Part shown: positions 8,714-16,628 of the stretch, one piece after another
Layout: each line of letters starts with the position of its first letter
Position numbering within the stretch: position 1 is the stretch's first letter
From: Pseudomonas sp. Irchel 3A7
GTDB lineage: Bacteria > Pseudomonadota > Gammaproteobacteria > Pseudomonadales > Pseudomonadaceae
Direction of reading: 5' to 3'
Assembly: GCF_900187565.1 (NCBI RefSeq)
Contig: NZ_FYED01000012.1
Coordinates: 186,001 to 250,000, forward strand
Length of the DNA stretch: 64,000 bases
Position numbers and translations under genes: made by a program
Notes under the pieces: model-generated
Database searches by the model: none
What the model was told of the DNA's origin: nothing
What the model saw: only the letters and a program-made list of their open reading frames with translations

Positions 8714-8805
8714 CTGTGGGAGCGAGCCTGCTCGCGAAAGCGGCGTGTCAGGCTACATTGATGGCGACTGACACTCCCTCATCGCGGGCAGGCTCGCTCC
8801 CACAG
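8714..8805. repeat. REPIN (CTGTGGGAGCGAGCCTGCTCGC type)
   Basis: Inverted REP pair: CTGTGGGAGCGAGCCTGC at the left and GCAGGCTCGCTCCCACAG at the right, about 50 bases apart. It sits between the upstream region of the acyl-CoA ligase and the stop codon of sixA. Confidence 0.9.
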
Positions 8806-8848
8806 TGATCGGTCTTTTTCAGGGGAGGTAGTGAACCCTGAAGCTGAG

Positions 8849-9304
8849 TTAAGGATGCTTGATGCTGTTGAGCTTCATCGCCCCGATCAGCAGTTCATTG
8901 CTTTCCAGTTCGGCCAGGCCGGCGGTGCTGAGCCTCTCCGGCGGATGACCTGCACCATGTTGCAGGTAACTGAGCAGATGCCCTACCAGCGGATTATGAG
9001 AAACCAGCAGCACATTGGTCACCGACTTCAGCTGGTCGGTAACCCTGTCGGGATCGAAATCCGGGGTCAGCCACTCAACAGTGCGAATCTCCGGTTCGAA
9101 ACCCAAGGTGTCTTTTACCAGTTGCGCAGTCTGCTGCGCTCGCGTGTAAGGACTGGCATAAATCGCTGTCAGCGGCTGGCCAATCAGGTTGGCGGCGGCA
9201 CGCAGTACTTCTTCACGACCATTGGCAGTCAGTTCCCGCTCCGAATCGTGGGGCTTGGAACCGTGTGGCTCGGCTTCACCATGACGCAATACCCAGAGTT
9301 TCAT
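8849..9304 (-). CDS. sixA: phosphohistidine phosphatase SixA
   Basis: A 151-residue histidine phosphatase. The phospho-accepting RHG motif is at residues 7-9 (LRHGEAEPHG) and the second catalytic His at 103 (VSHNPLVGHL); SPYTRAQQTA carries the conserved Arg. Its length is that of SixA, which removes phosphate from HPt histidines (ArcB, PTS proteins in E. coli). It is the last gene of gpsA-DUF4389-sixA and overlaps the preceding gene by 4 bases. Confidence 0.9.
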   Translation of the reverse strand: MKLWVLRHGEAEPHGSKPHDSERELTANGREEVLRAAANLIGQPLTAIYASPYTRAQQTAQLVKDTLGFEPEIRTVEWLTPDFDPDRVTDQLKSVTNVLLVSHNPLVGHLLSYLQHGAGHPPERLSTAGLAELESNELLIGAMKLNSIKHP

Positions 9305-9648
9305 AGCTTGGGTTCCTCATCTCGGGCCGGATGCGGGGCGGGTGCCACGACGTGCGGCGCTTCACCTTCCGGCGTACGCGGCGCTGGCCAATCGGCGAAC
9401 GGCCAAGGCTTCTGGTCGCTGTGAAAACTGCCGAAACGACCGATCTGCGCCAGAAACTGGCTCAGACTGTCGCCGAAGTTCATCAGGCTGGCGCTCGGGG
9501 CGCCATAGATCAAACGATAGATCAACTGCACCAGCACCAAGGCGCCAAGGATGAATTGCGCCACTTGCCAGACCAGCACAAAGACGATCATCCACAACAC
9601 CCGCAGCAGGATGGACTCGTATTTGGCTTCTACTTTTTGATCGCTCAT
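9301..9648 (-). CDS. DUF4389 domain-containing membrane protein
   Basis: A 115-residue small membrane protein. One or two hydrophobic segments lie at about 13-45 (LLRVLWMIVFVLVWQVAQFILGALVLVQLIYRL). A short amphipathic stretch follows (SLMNFGDSLSQFLAQIGRF), then a Pro-rich C-terminal tail. This is the DUF4389 pattern; its function is unknown. It sits between gpsA (30 bases upstream) and sixA (4-base overlap), so all three are probably co-transcribed. Confidence 0.85.
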   Translation of the reverse strand: MSDQKVEAKYESILLRVLWMIVFVLVWQVAQFILGALVLVQLIYRLIYGAPSASLMNFGDSLSQFLAQIGRFGSFHSDQKPWPFADWPAPRTPEGEAPHVVAPAPHPARDEEPKL

Positions 9649-9678
9649 GTTTCGCTCCGTTCCTGTTGCGTTGAGGGC

Positions 9679-10704
9679 TCAGTTGAAGCCGCTGGTGGAA
9701 ATAAAGTCGACGTCGGTTTTCGGTTCGCCGCGCATCAGCAGCCCGATCACCTGTTCAAGCGTGCGCCCTTCGAACAGGATCGCGTGCAGCCCGGCGACCA
9801 GCGGCATGTACACGCCCACTTCCTGGGCCTTGGCCTTGAGTACCTTGAGGGTGTTCACGCCTTCGGCCACTTCGCCCAGACGGTTGACCGCCTCTTCCAG
9901 GCTCAGCCCCTGGCCGAGGGCAAACCCGACCTGATAGTTACGGCTTTTGGGCGATGAGCAGGTCACGATCAAGTCACCCACGCCCGCCAGACCGAGGAAA
10001 GTCATCGGGTTGGCGCCCTGATTCACCGCGAAGCGGGTCATTTCCGCCAGAGCCCGGGTGATCAGCATGCTCTTGGTGTTTTCGCCCATGCCCATTGCCA
10101 CCGCCATGCCGGCGATGATTGCGTAGACGTTTTTCAACGCCCCGCCCAGCTCCACGCCGAAACGGTCGCCGCTGGCGTACACACGAAAGGTAAGGCCATG
10201 CAGCACGGCTTGAACCCGTTCGCAGAGTTCTTCGTCTTCACTGGCGACCACCGTGGCGGTCAGCGCGTGCTCGGCGATTTCACGGGCCAGATTCGGCCCC
10301 GACAACACGCCGATACGTGCTTGCGGGGCGATCTCTTCGAGGATCTGGCTCATCAGTTTGAAGGTGTGGGCTTCGATGCCCTTGGTCAGGCTCACCAGTA
10401 GCTTGCCGCTCAGCCGTTCGGCATGTGGCGCCAGCACCGAGCGCAATGCGCTGGACGGCAATGCGACGAAACTCAGGTCGCAGGCCTCCAGGGTGGCTTG
10501 CAGGTCGGTGACCGCGGTCACGCCCGGCAAAATCTTGATGCCTTTGAGATACCGCGGGTTCTCGCGGTTGACCCGGATGGCCTCGGCCTGTTCGGGGTCA
10601 CGCATCCACTGCAGGACCTGATGTCCGTTTTCAGCCAGCAGGTTAGCCACGGCGGTACCAAAACTTCCGCCTCCCAGGACCGCAATCGGGCGCTGTTCAG
10701 TCAT
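9679..10704 (-). CDS. gpsA: NAD(P)H-dependent glycerol-3-phosphate dehydrogenase
   Basis: A 341-residue enzyme that reduces dihydroxyacetone phosphate to sn-glycerol-3-phosphate for phospholipid synthesis. The Rossmann motif VLGGGSFGTAVANLLA is at residues 9-24. SLTKGIEAHTFKLMS and LSGPNLAREIA are signature segments. The catalytic Lys lies in GGALKNVYAIIAGMA, and AGVGDLIVTCSS is the family's second signature. The length is normal. The start at 10704 gives MTEQRPIAVLGG; longer in-frame starts lack similarity. First gene of gpsA-DUF4389-sixA. Confidence 0.95.
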   Translation of the reverse strand: MTEQRPIAVLGGGSFGTAVANLLAENGHQVLQWMRDPEQAEAIRVNRENPRYLKGIKILPGVTAVTDLQATLEACDLSFVALPSSALRSVLAPHAERLSGKLLVSLTKGIEAHTFKLMSQILEEIAPQARIGVLSGPNLAREIAEHALTATVVASEDEELCERVQAVLHGLTFRVYASGDRFGVELGGALKNVYAIIAGMAVAMGMGENTKSMLITRALAEMTRFAVNQGANPMTFLGLAGVGDLIVTCSSPKSRNYQVGFALGQGLSLEEAVNRLGEVAEGVNTLKVLKAKAQEVGVYMPLVAGLHAILFEGRTLEQVIGLLMRGEPKTDVDFISTSGFN

Positions 10705-10882
10705 ATGCAATCCGTTAATCCATACCAGTGGCGATGTCGGCATTATACGGAGCGCCCCAGTAGCGGCCAGCCCCCGCGTCAATTACCCGCGCACAAGCAT
10801 AGAAGTCCGATAAAACCGAGGAAAGTGCTGACATCGTGACTGGAAAAGTCATTCAGCTCGGTTAACATGCGCGCCAACAATT

Positions 10883-10893
10883 AATAACAAGGA
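10883..10893 (+). promoter_or_regulatory. Shine-Dalgarno overlapped by an AAYAAYAA (Hfq/Crc-type) motif
   Basis: AATAACAA at 10883-10890 matches the AAYAAYAA catabolite-repression motif bound by Hfq/Crc in pseudomonads, and it abuts the ribosome binding site of the TonB receptor (AAGGA, 10889-10893; GTG start at 10900). Such placement normally blocks translation on preferred carbon sources. The motif is short, so chance occurrence is possible. Confidence 0.4.
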
Positions 10894-10899
10894 TGTGTT

Positions 10900-13023
10900 G
10901 TGCCATTGGGTTCGCCTTCACCCCGCTCGCCGTTGGTACTGGCGCTGGTCTTCAGCTCGCCATTGCTGGCCGACGATCTGTTCCTCGACAGCGATCCGCT
11001 GCCGCAAGTGCTCACGGCCACGCGCCTGAAACAGTCGCCGGCCGCCGTGCCGGGGAGCATGACGGTGATCGACAATGCCCTGATCAACGCCAGCGGTGCC
11101 CGCGACATCGGCGAAGTGCTGCGGCTGGTGCCGGGCATGATGGTCGGCAACATCAGCGGCAATCAGGCGGTGGTGAACTATCACGGGACCAATGCCACCG
11201 AAGCGCGACGCATGCAGGTCTTGATCGATGGTCGTTCGGTCTACCGTGCCGGCCTGTCCACGGTGGACTGGAGCGATATTCCGGTGGCCATGGAAGACAT
11301 CGAGCGCATCGAGGTTTTCCGCGGCCCGAACACCGTCAGCTATGGCGCCAATGCGCTGATGGCGGTGGTCAACATCATCACGCGCAATCCGGCCGACAGC
11401 CACGGTACGCGGATGAAAGTCACTCGAGGCCAACGCGGCATCAACGACTTTTATGCCAGCCAGGGCGTGGGATGGGATGACGGCGACTTGCGCCTGTCGC
11501 TGTCCGGCCAGCAGGATGATGGCTTCGACACCGATCGCAACGGCGCCGATTACCGCGACAGTCGCCGCCTGAACCGCTTCAACCTGGCCGTCAGTCAGGC
11601 ACTCAACGAGCGGCAAAGCATCGATTGGCAATTGAACGCCAAGGAAGGCAGCAACCAGCGGCCTTATACCTACCGACCGGTGTTTTCCGGGATTACCAGT
11701 TCAGGAAACAATTCCGACGTCACCGCCAAGGACTACGCCGGCTCGCTGCGCTGGAACTTCGACATCAATCCCGATCACAGCCTGTACATCCAGGGCTCGG
11801 CGCAGCATTGGGATCGACAGCAAACCTGGCGCGCCTGTGATGCCGAAGTGTCGTTCAGCCCGCAGCTGACCGAACTCTGGCAGCTCAACCCGAACTACAC
11901 CGAGCGTCTGGCACGCAACATCGAGCGTTTCACCGGTCCCGGTGCACCCGCCGGCGGTCCCGGCCAGCAGGTATTGGCCAACCAGGTACTCGACCAATGG
12001 CGCAACGGCGCCCGGCAGACGGTTTGCGGCGACATCGACCAGAGCACCCGGGAGACACGCTACGACCTCGAACTGCAGGACACCCTGAGCCTGTCCGATA
12101 GCCTGCGTCTGGTCAGCGGCTTGAACTATCGTTACGACCGTGCAGACTCCGAGACCTACTTCAATGGCACCCTCGATGACACCACCTGGCGTGCATTCGG
12201 CCAGCTCGAATGGCGTGCCAGTGAACACTGGTTGCTGCAAGGCGGCGCCATGTTCGAAGACACGCAGTTGATCGGCAGCTCGCTGACCCCGAGGGTGGCG
12301 GTCAATTACCTGATCAACCCGCGCCACGGTTTGCGCGCGGTGTATTCCGAAGCTATCCGTTCGCCGGACATGTTCGAGAACAGCGTCAACTGGAGTTACC
12401 AGGTCACCAACCTGCAACCCGCTGCCTATGGCCAGTCCAGCGCCCGCTATTTCGTCAAGACCCGTGGCCCTGGTGACCTTGATCAAGAACACATGCGATC
12501 GCGGGAACTGGGCTACAACGGCTATTTTGCCGAGTGGGGGCTGGCGATCGATGTGAAGCTGTTCCATGACGAAATCACCGGCATGATCAGCGAACCGCTG
12601 CGCAACAATCAGTTCATCGCCAGTAACAGCAACACGGCGCGCTTTTCGGGTGCCGAAACCCAACTCGACTGGAGAATCGGCAATACCGATCGATTGCGCC
12701 TGACCTATGCCTACGTCGATGCCGACGCAAGCGATCCCCAAGACGCACGACAGACCGCGCGCAACAGCGGTTCCGCCGGCTGGATGCGGGACTGGGGCCA
12801 TGGCTGGAACACTGCACTTTTCTACTATGGCGACGATGCACTCAATGGCTACCGCTTCGAGCGGGTCGACACCCGCATCGCCAAACGTATCGGCCTGGGC
12901 AAGGCCAGCCTGGAACTGGCCGGCGTACTCCAGCAACGCCTCGATCATCAGCCTGCCACTTTCGTCGACAACAACTACGATGAGCGTCGGGTGATGTACT
13001 TCAGTGCGGAGCTGGCGTTTTAA
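10900..13023 (+). CDS. TonB-dependent outer-membrane receptor
   Basis: A 707-residue receptor. A short signal peptide (about 1-24, ending LLADD) precedes a TonB-box-like segment (LPQVLTATRLKQ, about 34-45). The plug domain covers about 45-160 (VPGSMTVIDNALI; GARDIGEVLRLVPGM; MQVLIDGRSVY; RIEVFRGPNTVSYGANALMAVVNIIT). A 22-strand-type barrel follows and ends in Phe (MYFSAELAF). It lacks an N-terminal STN signalling domain, so it cannot signal through a FecR-type anti-sigma factor. The GTG start at 10900 follows AAGGA. The stop codon directly abuts the start of the binding-protein gene. I see no Fur box upstream, so it need not be a siderophore receptor; the ligand is unknown. Confidence 0.88.
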   Translation: MPLGSPSPRSPLVLALVFSSPLLADDLFLDSDPLPQVLTATRLKQSPAAVPGSMTVIDNALINASGARDIGEVLRLVPGMMVGNISGNQAVVNYHGTNATEARRMQVLIDGRSVYRAGLSTVDWSDIPVAMEDIERIEVFRGPNTVSYGANALMAVVNIITRNPADSHGTRMKVTRGQRGINDFYASQGVGWDDGDLRLSLSGQQDDGFDTDRNGADYRDSRRLNRFNLAVSQALNERQSIDWQLNAKEGSNQRPYTYRPVFSGITSSGNNSDVTAKDYAGSLRWNFDINPDHSLYIQGSAQHWDRQQTWRACDAEVSFSPQLTELWQLNPNYTERLARNIERFTGPGAPAGGPGQQVLANQVLDQWRNGARQTVCGDIDQSTRETRYDLELQDTLSLSDSLRLVSGLNYRYDRADSETYFNGTLDDTTWRAFGQLEWRASEHWLLQGGAMFEDTQLIGSSLTPRVAVNYLINPRHGLRAVYSEAIRSPDMFENSVNWSYQVTNLQPAAYGQSSARYFVKTRGPGDLDQEHMRSRELGYNGYFAEWGLAIDVKLFHDEITGMISEPLRNNQFIASNSNTARFSGAETQLDWRIGNTDRLRLTYAYVDADASDPQDARQTARNSGSAGWMRDWGHGWNTALFYYGDDALNGYRFERVDTRIAKRIGLGKASLELAGVLQQRLDHQPATFVDNNYDERRVMYFSAELAF

Positions 13024-13956
13024 ATGGCACATTGTCCGCCACGCAAGACGCCAGGCATTGGTCGCCTGCTGGCGATGCTGTGCCTGGTGGTCAGCGGTTG
13101 GCTGGGCAACCTGTCGGCCAATGCCGCGGAGATTCTATTGACGGGTGCCGAAGACAGTCCCGGCGTGCAAACCTTCGTCCAGGCCCTGCGCGAATTGCGC
13201 CCTGGCGATCGCGTACGCTTCCAGCCGTTGGCCGACCTGCCGTCACCGGGAAAACTGTCGGACGACATCCGCTTGATTCTGCTCGACTTGCCGAGCCTCG
13301 ATTGGCGCCTGCAAGACGACCAAGGCCCGGCGACACTGGTGTTGCGCATCAGCCGCCTGCAAGCTCGACAACACCTGGGCGACAATCTGCCCGAGCACCT
13401 GAGCCTGCTCTGGAGCGACCCGCCGCTGGAGCGTCAATTGCGCCTGACCCGACTGCTCCTGCCCCAAGTCAAACGGGTCGGCGTGCTGTACGACGAACAC
13501 AGCGAGTTTCTATTGAAAGAACTGCGCCGGGCCGCTCATCCCCTTGGGCTTGAAGTGGTTACCGAGCGTTGGGACAACATCCACGACAGCCGTCCATTGC
13601 AAACCTTGCTGAACAACAGCGATGTGCTGCTGGGCCTGGATGACCCCGATCTGTACAACCCGAAAACCGCCAAAAACCTGCTGCTCAGCAGTTACTCACG
13701 ACAACGGGCACTGATCGGCCCCAACGCCGGCTTCGTCAGAGCCGGGAGCCTGGCCAGCACCTACAGCGATCAGAACGACTGGCTGACCATTCTCGATGAA
13801 TTGCTCGACTTGCCACCCTCGACCTGGCCGCGCACGTACTACCCGCTTCGCTTCAAAGTCTCAAGCAACCCGCAGGTGGCTCGTTCATTAGGTATTGAAC
13901 AGATAAACGAAGCGTCTGTCGCAACACTGTTGGCTGAAAGAGAACGCCGCCCATGA
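13024..13956 (+). CDS. ABC-transporter-type periplasmic substrate-binding protein (PF04392-like)
   Basis: A 310-residue protein with a cleavable signal (about 1-35, ending ANAAE) followed by a two-lobed binding-protein fold. The segments ILLTGAEDSPGVQTFVQAL, KRVGVLYDEHSEFLLKEL, SDVLLGLDDPDLYNP and GPNAGFVRAGSLASTYSD resemble the ABC_sub_bind/TrpX-like family. No ABC permease or ATPase gene is nearby. Instead it is sandwiched between a TonB receptor (stop codon immediately before its ATG) and a hybrid sensor kinase (4-base ATGA overlap). I infer that it delivers or presents a ligand to the kinase rather than to a transporter. Confidence 0.8.
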   Translation: MAHCPPRKTPGIGRLLAMLCLVVSGWLGNLSANAAEILLTGAEDSPGVQTFVQALRELRPGDRVRFQPLADLPSPGKLSDDIRLILLDLPSLDWRLQDDQGPATLVLRISRLQARQHLGDNLPEHLSLLWSDPPLERQLRLTRLLLPQVKRVGVLYDEHSEFLLKELRRAAHPLGLEVVTERWDNIHDSRPLQTLLNNSDVLLGLDDPDLYNPKTAKNLLLSSYSRQRALIGPNAGFVRAGSLASTYSDQNDWLTILDELLDLPPSTWPRTYYPLRFKVSSNPQVARSLGIEQINEASVATLLAERERRP

Positions 13957-15854
13957 CCTTCCGCCGCCGTTGGGACATCAACACCCGGACCCAGCTCATC
14001 AGCCTCGGCCCTGCCCTGCTGCTGACATTGCTGTTGATCAGCTTCTTTACCTTTGTGCGAATCCAGGATCTGCGCCAGGAGCTCAACCACACCGGGCAAC
14101 TCATCGCCAACCAATTGGCCCCGGCCACCGAATACGGGGTGATTTCCGGCAACAACGAAGTGCTGGAAAGCTTGCTCAAGGCCACACTGGCCACGCCCAA
14201 CGTACGGTTCCTGGAAATCCAGGACAGTGCCAACCGGATTCTGGTGTATGTCGAACAACCGTCGGCCAACCACGCCCGCCCGCATCAGGTCGAAGTGTTC
14301 CAGGCGCCGGTGCGATTGCAGCGGATCCCCCTGCACAACGATTTCTTCCAGAACAACAAGGTCGCCACCAACGCCCCCGCCGAGGACTATCTGGGCCGGG
14401 TGATCGTCGGCCTGTCCAACGATGCGTTCAGTCAGCGCCAGCAGGAGATCCTGTTCAAGGCCGCGATCCTGGCCCTGTTCGCCCTGCTGTTTACCTTCAT
14501 CCTCGCCCGGCGCCTGGCGGGCAGCCTGTCGCAACCGATCCGCGACATCGGCAACGCGGTCAAGGCAATCCAGGACGGCGACTACAAAACGCCGCTGCCC
14601 ATTGTCGATGACACCGAGCTGGGTGCACTGTCGCAGCACATCAATAACCTCGCCAGCGGCCTCGAACAGGCCAGCCGCGAACAGCACCAGGCCATGGCAC
14701 AGTTGATCCAGACCCGCGAAGAAGCGGAAAAGGCCAACAAGGCCAAGTCCGACTTCCTCGCGATGATGAGCCACGAACTGCGCACGCCGATGAATGGCGT
14801 GCTGGGCATGCTTCAGTTGCTTGAGACCACGGATATGACGCCGGAGCAGGTCGAATACGCGGCGCTGGCTTCGGAGTCCACCGAGCATTTGCTCAAAGTC
14901 ATCAACGACATTCTGGATTTCTCGCGCATCGAACGTTCGGAACTGGAGCTGGAGCACATTCCGTTCAACCTCGCCGACCTGATCGGCGCCTGTGCGCAGT
15001 CATTCCAGCACAGCGCGGCCCAACGCGGCCTGGATCTGCAATTGCACATTCCGGAGGATATGCGGGAGTTGCAGGTGCAAGGCGATCCGACACGAATCCG
15101 GCAGATTCTGGTCAACCTGATCGGCAACGCGCTGAAATTTACCGAGCAGGGCCGTGTGTCCATCGAACCGCAGTGGCAGTCACTGGATCACGAATTGTTG
15201 TGGTTCACCTGTACCGTGCGCGACAGCGGAATCGGCATTGCGGCCGAGAGCCTGGAATTGATGTTCAACGCGTTTCAACAGGCCGACAGTTCTATTTCAA
15301 GACGTTACGGCGGCACCGGCCTGGGCCTGCCGATTGCCCGCACCCTGGCCGAACGCATGGGCGGTACCCTGCGAGCGCAGAGCGAAGAAGGTCGTGGCTC
15401 GGTGTTCACGCTGGAAATCCCGCTGGCGATTTATCAGCAGCCACTGCCGGTGCTGACGCCGCGAGCGCCCACCGGTAATGATGATGGCGAAGGTCGCAAT
15501 GTGTTGCTGGTCGAGGACAACCCGGTCAATCAGACGGTCATCGAAGCCATGTTGCGCAGCCTGGGCTTTACTGTCAGCGTCGCCGCCGATGGCGCGCAGG
15601 CGGTGCGCAGTGCCGAGACCCTGATTTTCGAAGCGATCCTGATGGACTGCCGATTACCGGTCATCGATGGTTACGAGGCCACCCGGCAGATTCGCCAGCT
15701 GCCCGGTTGCACCGACTTGCCGATCATCGCCCTGACCGCCAATGCCCTGCAGGGGGATCGCGAAGCCTGTTTGTCGGCGGGGATGAACGATTACCTGGCC
15801 AAGCCCTTCAAACGTACTGATCTTCAGCAAATTCTGCAGCGTTGGGTGCAGTAG
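13953..15854 (+). CDS. hybrid sensor histidine kinase/response regulator (PA1611-like)
   Basis: A 633-residue inner-membrane hybrid kinase. TM1 is about 15-35, the periplasmic sensor region about 36-165, TM2 about 168-186 and HAMP about 188-240. The HisKA domain has phospho-accepting His274 (MMSHELRTPMNG). The ATPase domain shows the N-box (NLIGNALKFT, about 388-397), DSGIGI and GGTGLGLPI. A C-terminal receiver (about 515-632) has acceptor Asp565 (ILMDCRLPVIDG) and Lys617. There is no HPt domain, so it needs an external phosphotransfer protein. Position next to fabA and architecture match P. aeruginosa PA1611, reported to pass phosphate to HptB and to bind RetS. That equivalence is from memory. 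Confidence 0.88.
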   Translation: MTFRRRWDINTRTQLISLGPALLLTLLLISFFTFVRIQDLRQELNHTGQLIANQLAPATEYGVISGNNEVLESLLKATLATPNVRFLEIQDSANRILVYVEQPSANHARPHQVEVFQAPVRLQRIPLHNDFFQNNKVATNAPAEDYLGRVIVGLSNDAFSQRQQEILFKAAILALFALLFTFILARRLAGSLSQPIRDIGNAVKAIQDGDYKTPLPIVDDTELGALSQHINNLASGLEQASREQHQAMAQLIQTREEAEKANKAKSDFLAMMSHELRTPMNGVLGMLQLLETTDMTPEQVEYAALASESTEHLLKVINDILDFSRIERSELELEHIPFNLADLIGACAQSFQHSAAQRGLDLQLHIPEDMRELQVQGDPTRIRQILVNLIGNALKFTEQGRVSIEPQWQSLDHELLWFTCTVRDSGIGIAAESLELMFNAFQQADSSISRRYGGTGLGLPIARTLAERMGGTLRAQSEEGRGSVFTLEIPLAIYQQPLPVLTPRAPTGNDDGEGRNVLLVEDNPVNQTVIEAMLRSLGFTVSVAADGAQAVRSAETLIFEAILMDCRLPVIDGYEATRQIRQLPGCTDLPIIALTANALQGDREACLSAGMNDYLAKPFKRTDLQQILQRWVQ

Positions 15855-15952
15855 TACAGGCCTTTCGAGCATCTGCGACTGGCGTGAAAGGCGAAAGTGC
15901 GGCAGTCTTAGGCACCCGAACAGGCCCGAAAAGGGGCTTGAATAAAAATTTC

Positions 15953-15970
15953 AGTGCACAAGTGTACATT
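15953..15970 (+). promoter_or_regulatory. imperfect palindrome, possible DesT/FabR-type operator for fabAB
   Basis: AGTGCACAAGTGTACATT is an 18-base imperfect inverted repeat (12 of 18 positions symmetric). Its layout is AGTGnACA-nn-TGTnCAnT, similar to operators of the TetR regulators FabR and DesT, which control unsaturated fatty acid synthesis. It lies about 130 bases upstream of fabA, with a TTGAAT -35-like element at 15938-15943. The assignment rests on position and symmetry only. Confidence 0.4.
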
Positions 15971-16101
15971 CATGTCCTTGGTGCTGTGACTTTCACCACA
16001 ACGCAATAGTCTATGAGTAGGCTGCCGGTTCGAGGCATGAACGCTTCGATCGGCCGGGAAGATTTGCCCCACCTGCCGCATGGGACTATTGAGGAGCTCG
16101 C

Positions 16102-16617
16102 ATGACCAAACAAAACGCCTTTACCCGGGAAGACCTGCTGCGCTGCAGTCGCGGTGAGCTGTTCGGCCCAGGTAACGCGCAACTGCCCGCCCCGAACATG
16201 CTGATGGTTGATCGCATCACCCTGATCAGCGAAGAGGGTGGCAAGTACGGCAAAGGTGAATTGGTCGCCGAGCTGGATATCATTCCGGACCTGTGGTTCT
16301 TCGCCTGCCACTTCGAAGGCGATCCGGTGATGCCGGGCTGCCTGGGCCTCGACGCCATGTGGCAACTGGTCGGCTTCTTCCTCGGTTGGCAAGGCCTGCC
16401 AGGCCGCGGTCGCGCCCTGGGTTCGGGCGAAGTGAAATTCTTCGGCCAGGTCCTGCCGACCGCCAAGAAAGTCACCTATAACATTCATATCAAGCGCGTC
16501 CTCAAGGGCAAGCTGAACCTGGCCATCGCCGACGGTTCGGTCACTGTCGACGGTCGCGAAATCTACACCGCCGAAGGCCTCCGGGTCGGCGTGTTCACCT
16601 CCACTGACAACTTCTAA
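16102..16617 (+). CDS. fabA: 3-hydroxydecanoyl-[ACP] dehydratase/isomerase
   Basis: 171 residues, the normal FabA length. Catalytic His70 (FFACHFEGDPVMPG) and Asp84 (LGLDAMWQL) are present. The enzyme dehydrates 3-hydroxydecanoyl-ACP and isomerises trans-2- to cis-3-decenoyl-ACP, the branch point for unsaturated fatty acids in the cytosol. GAGGAG upstream gives a good ribosome binding site for the ATG at 16102. fabB follows after 11 bases, the standard fabAB operon. Confidence 0.97.
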   Translation: MTKQNAFTREDLLRCSRGELFGPGNAQLPAPNMLMVDRITLISEEGGKYGKGELVAELDIIPDLWFFACHFEGDPVMPGCLGLDAMWQLVGFFLGWQGLPGRGRALGSGEVKFFGQVLPTAKKVTYNIHIKRVLKGKLNLAIADGSVTVDGREIYTAEGLRVGVFTSTDNF

Positions 16618-16628
16618 GGGTTATTCGC

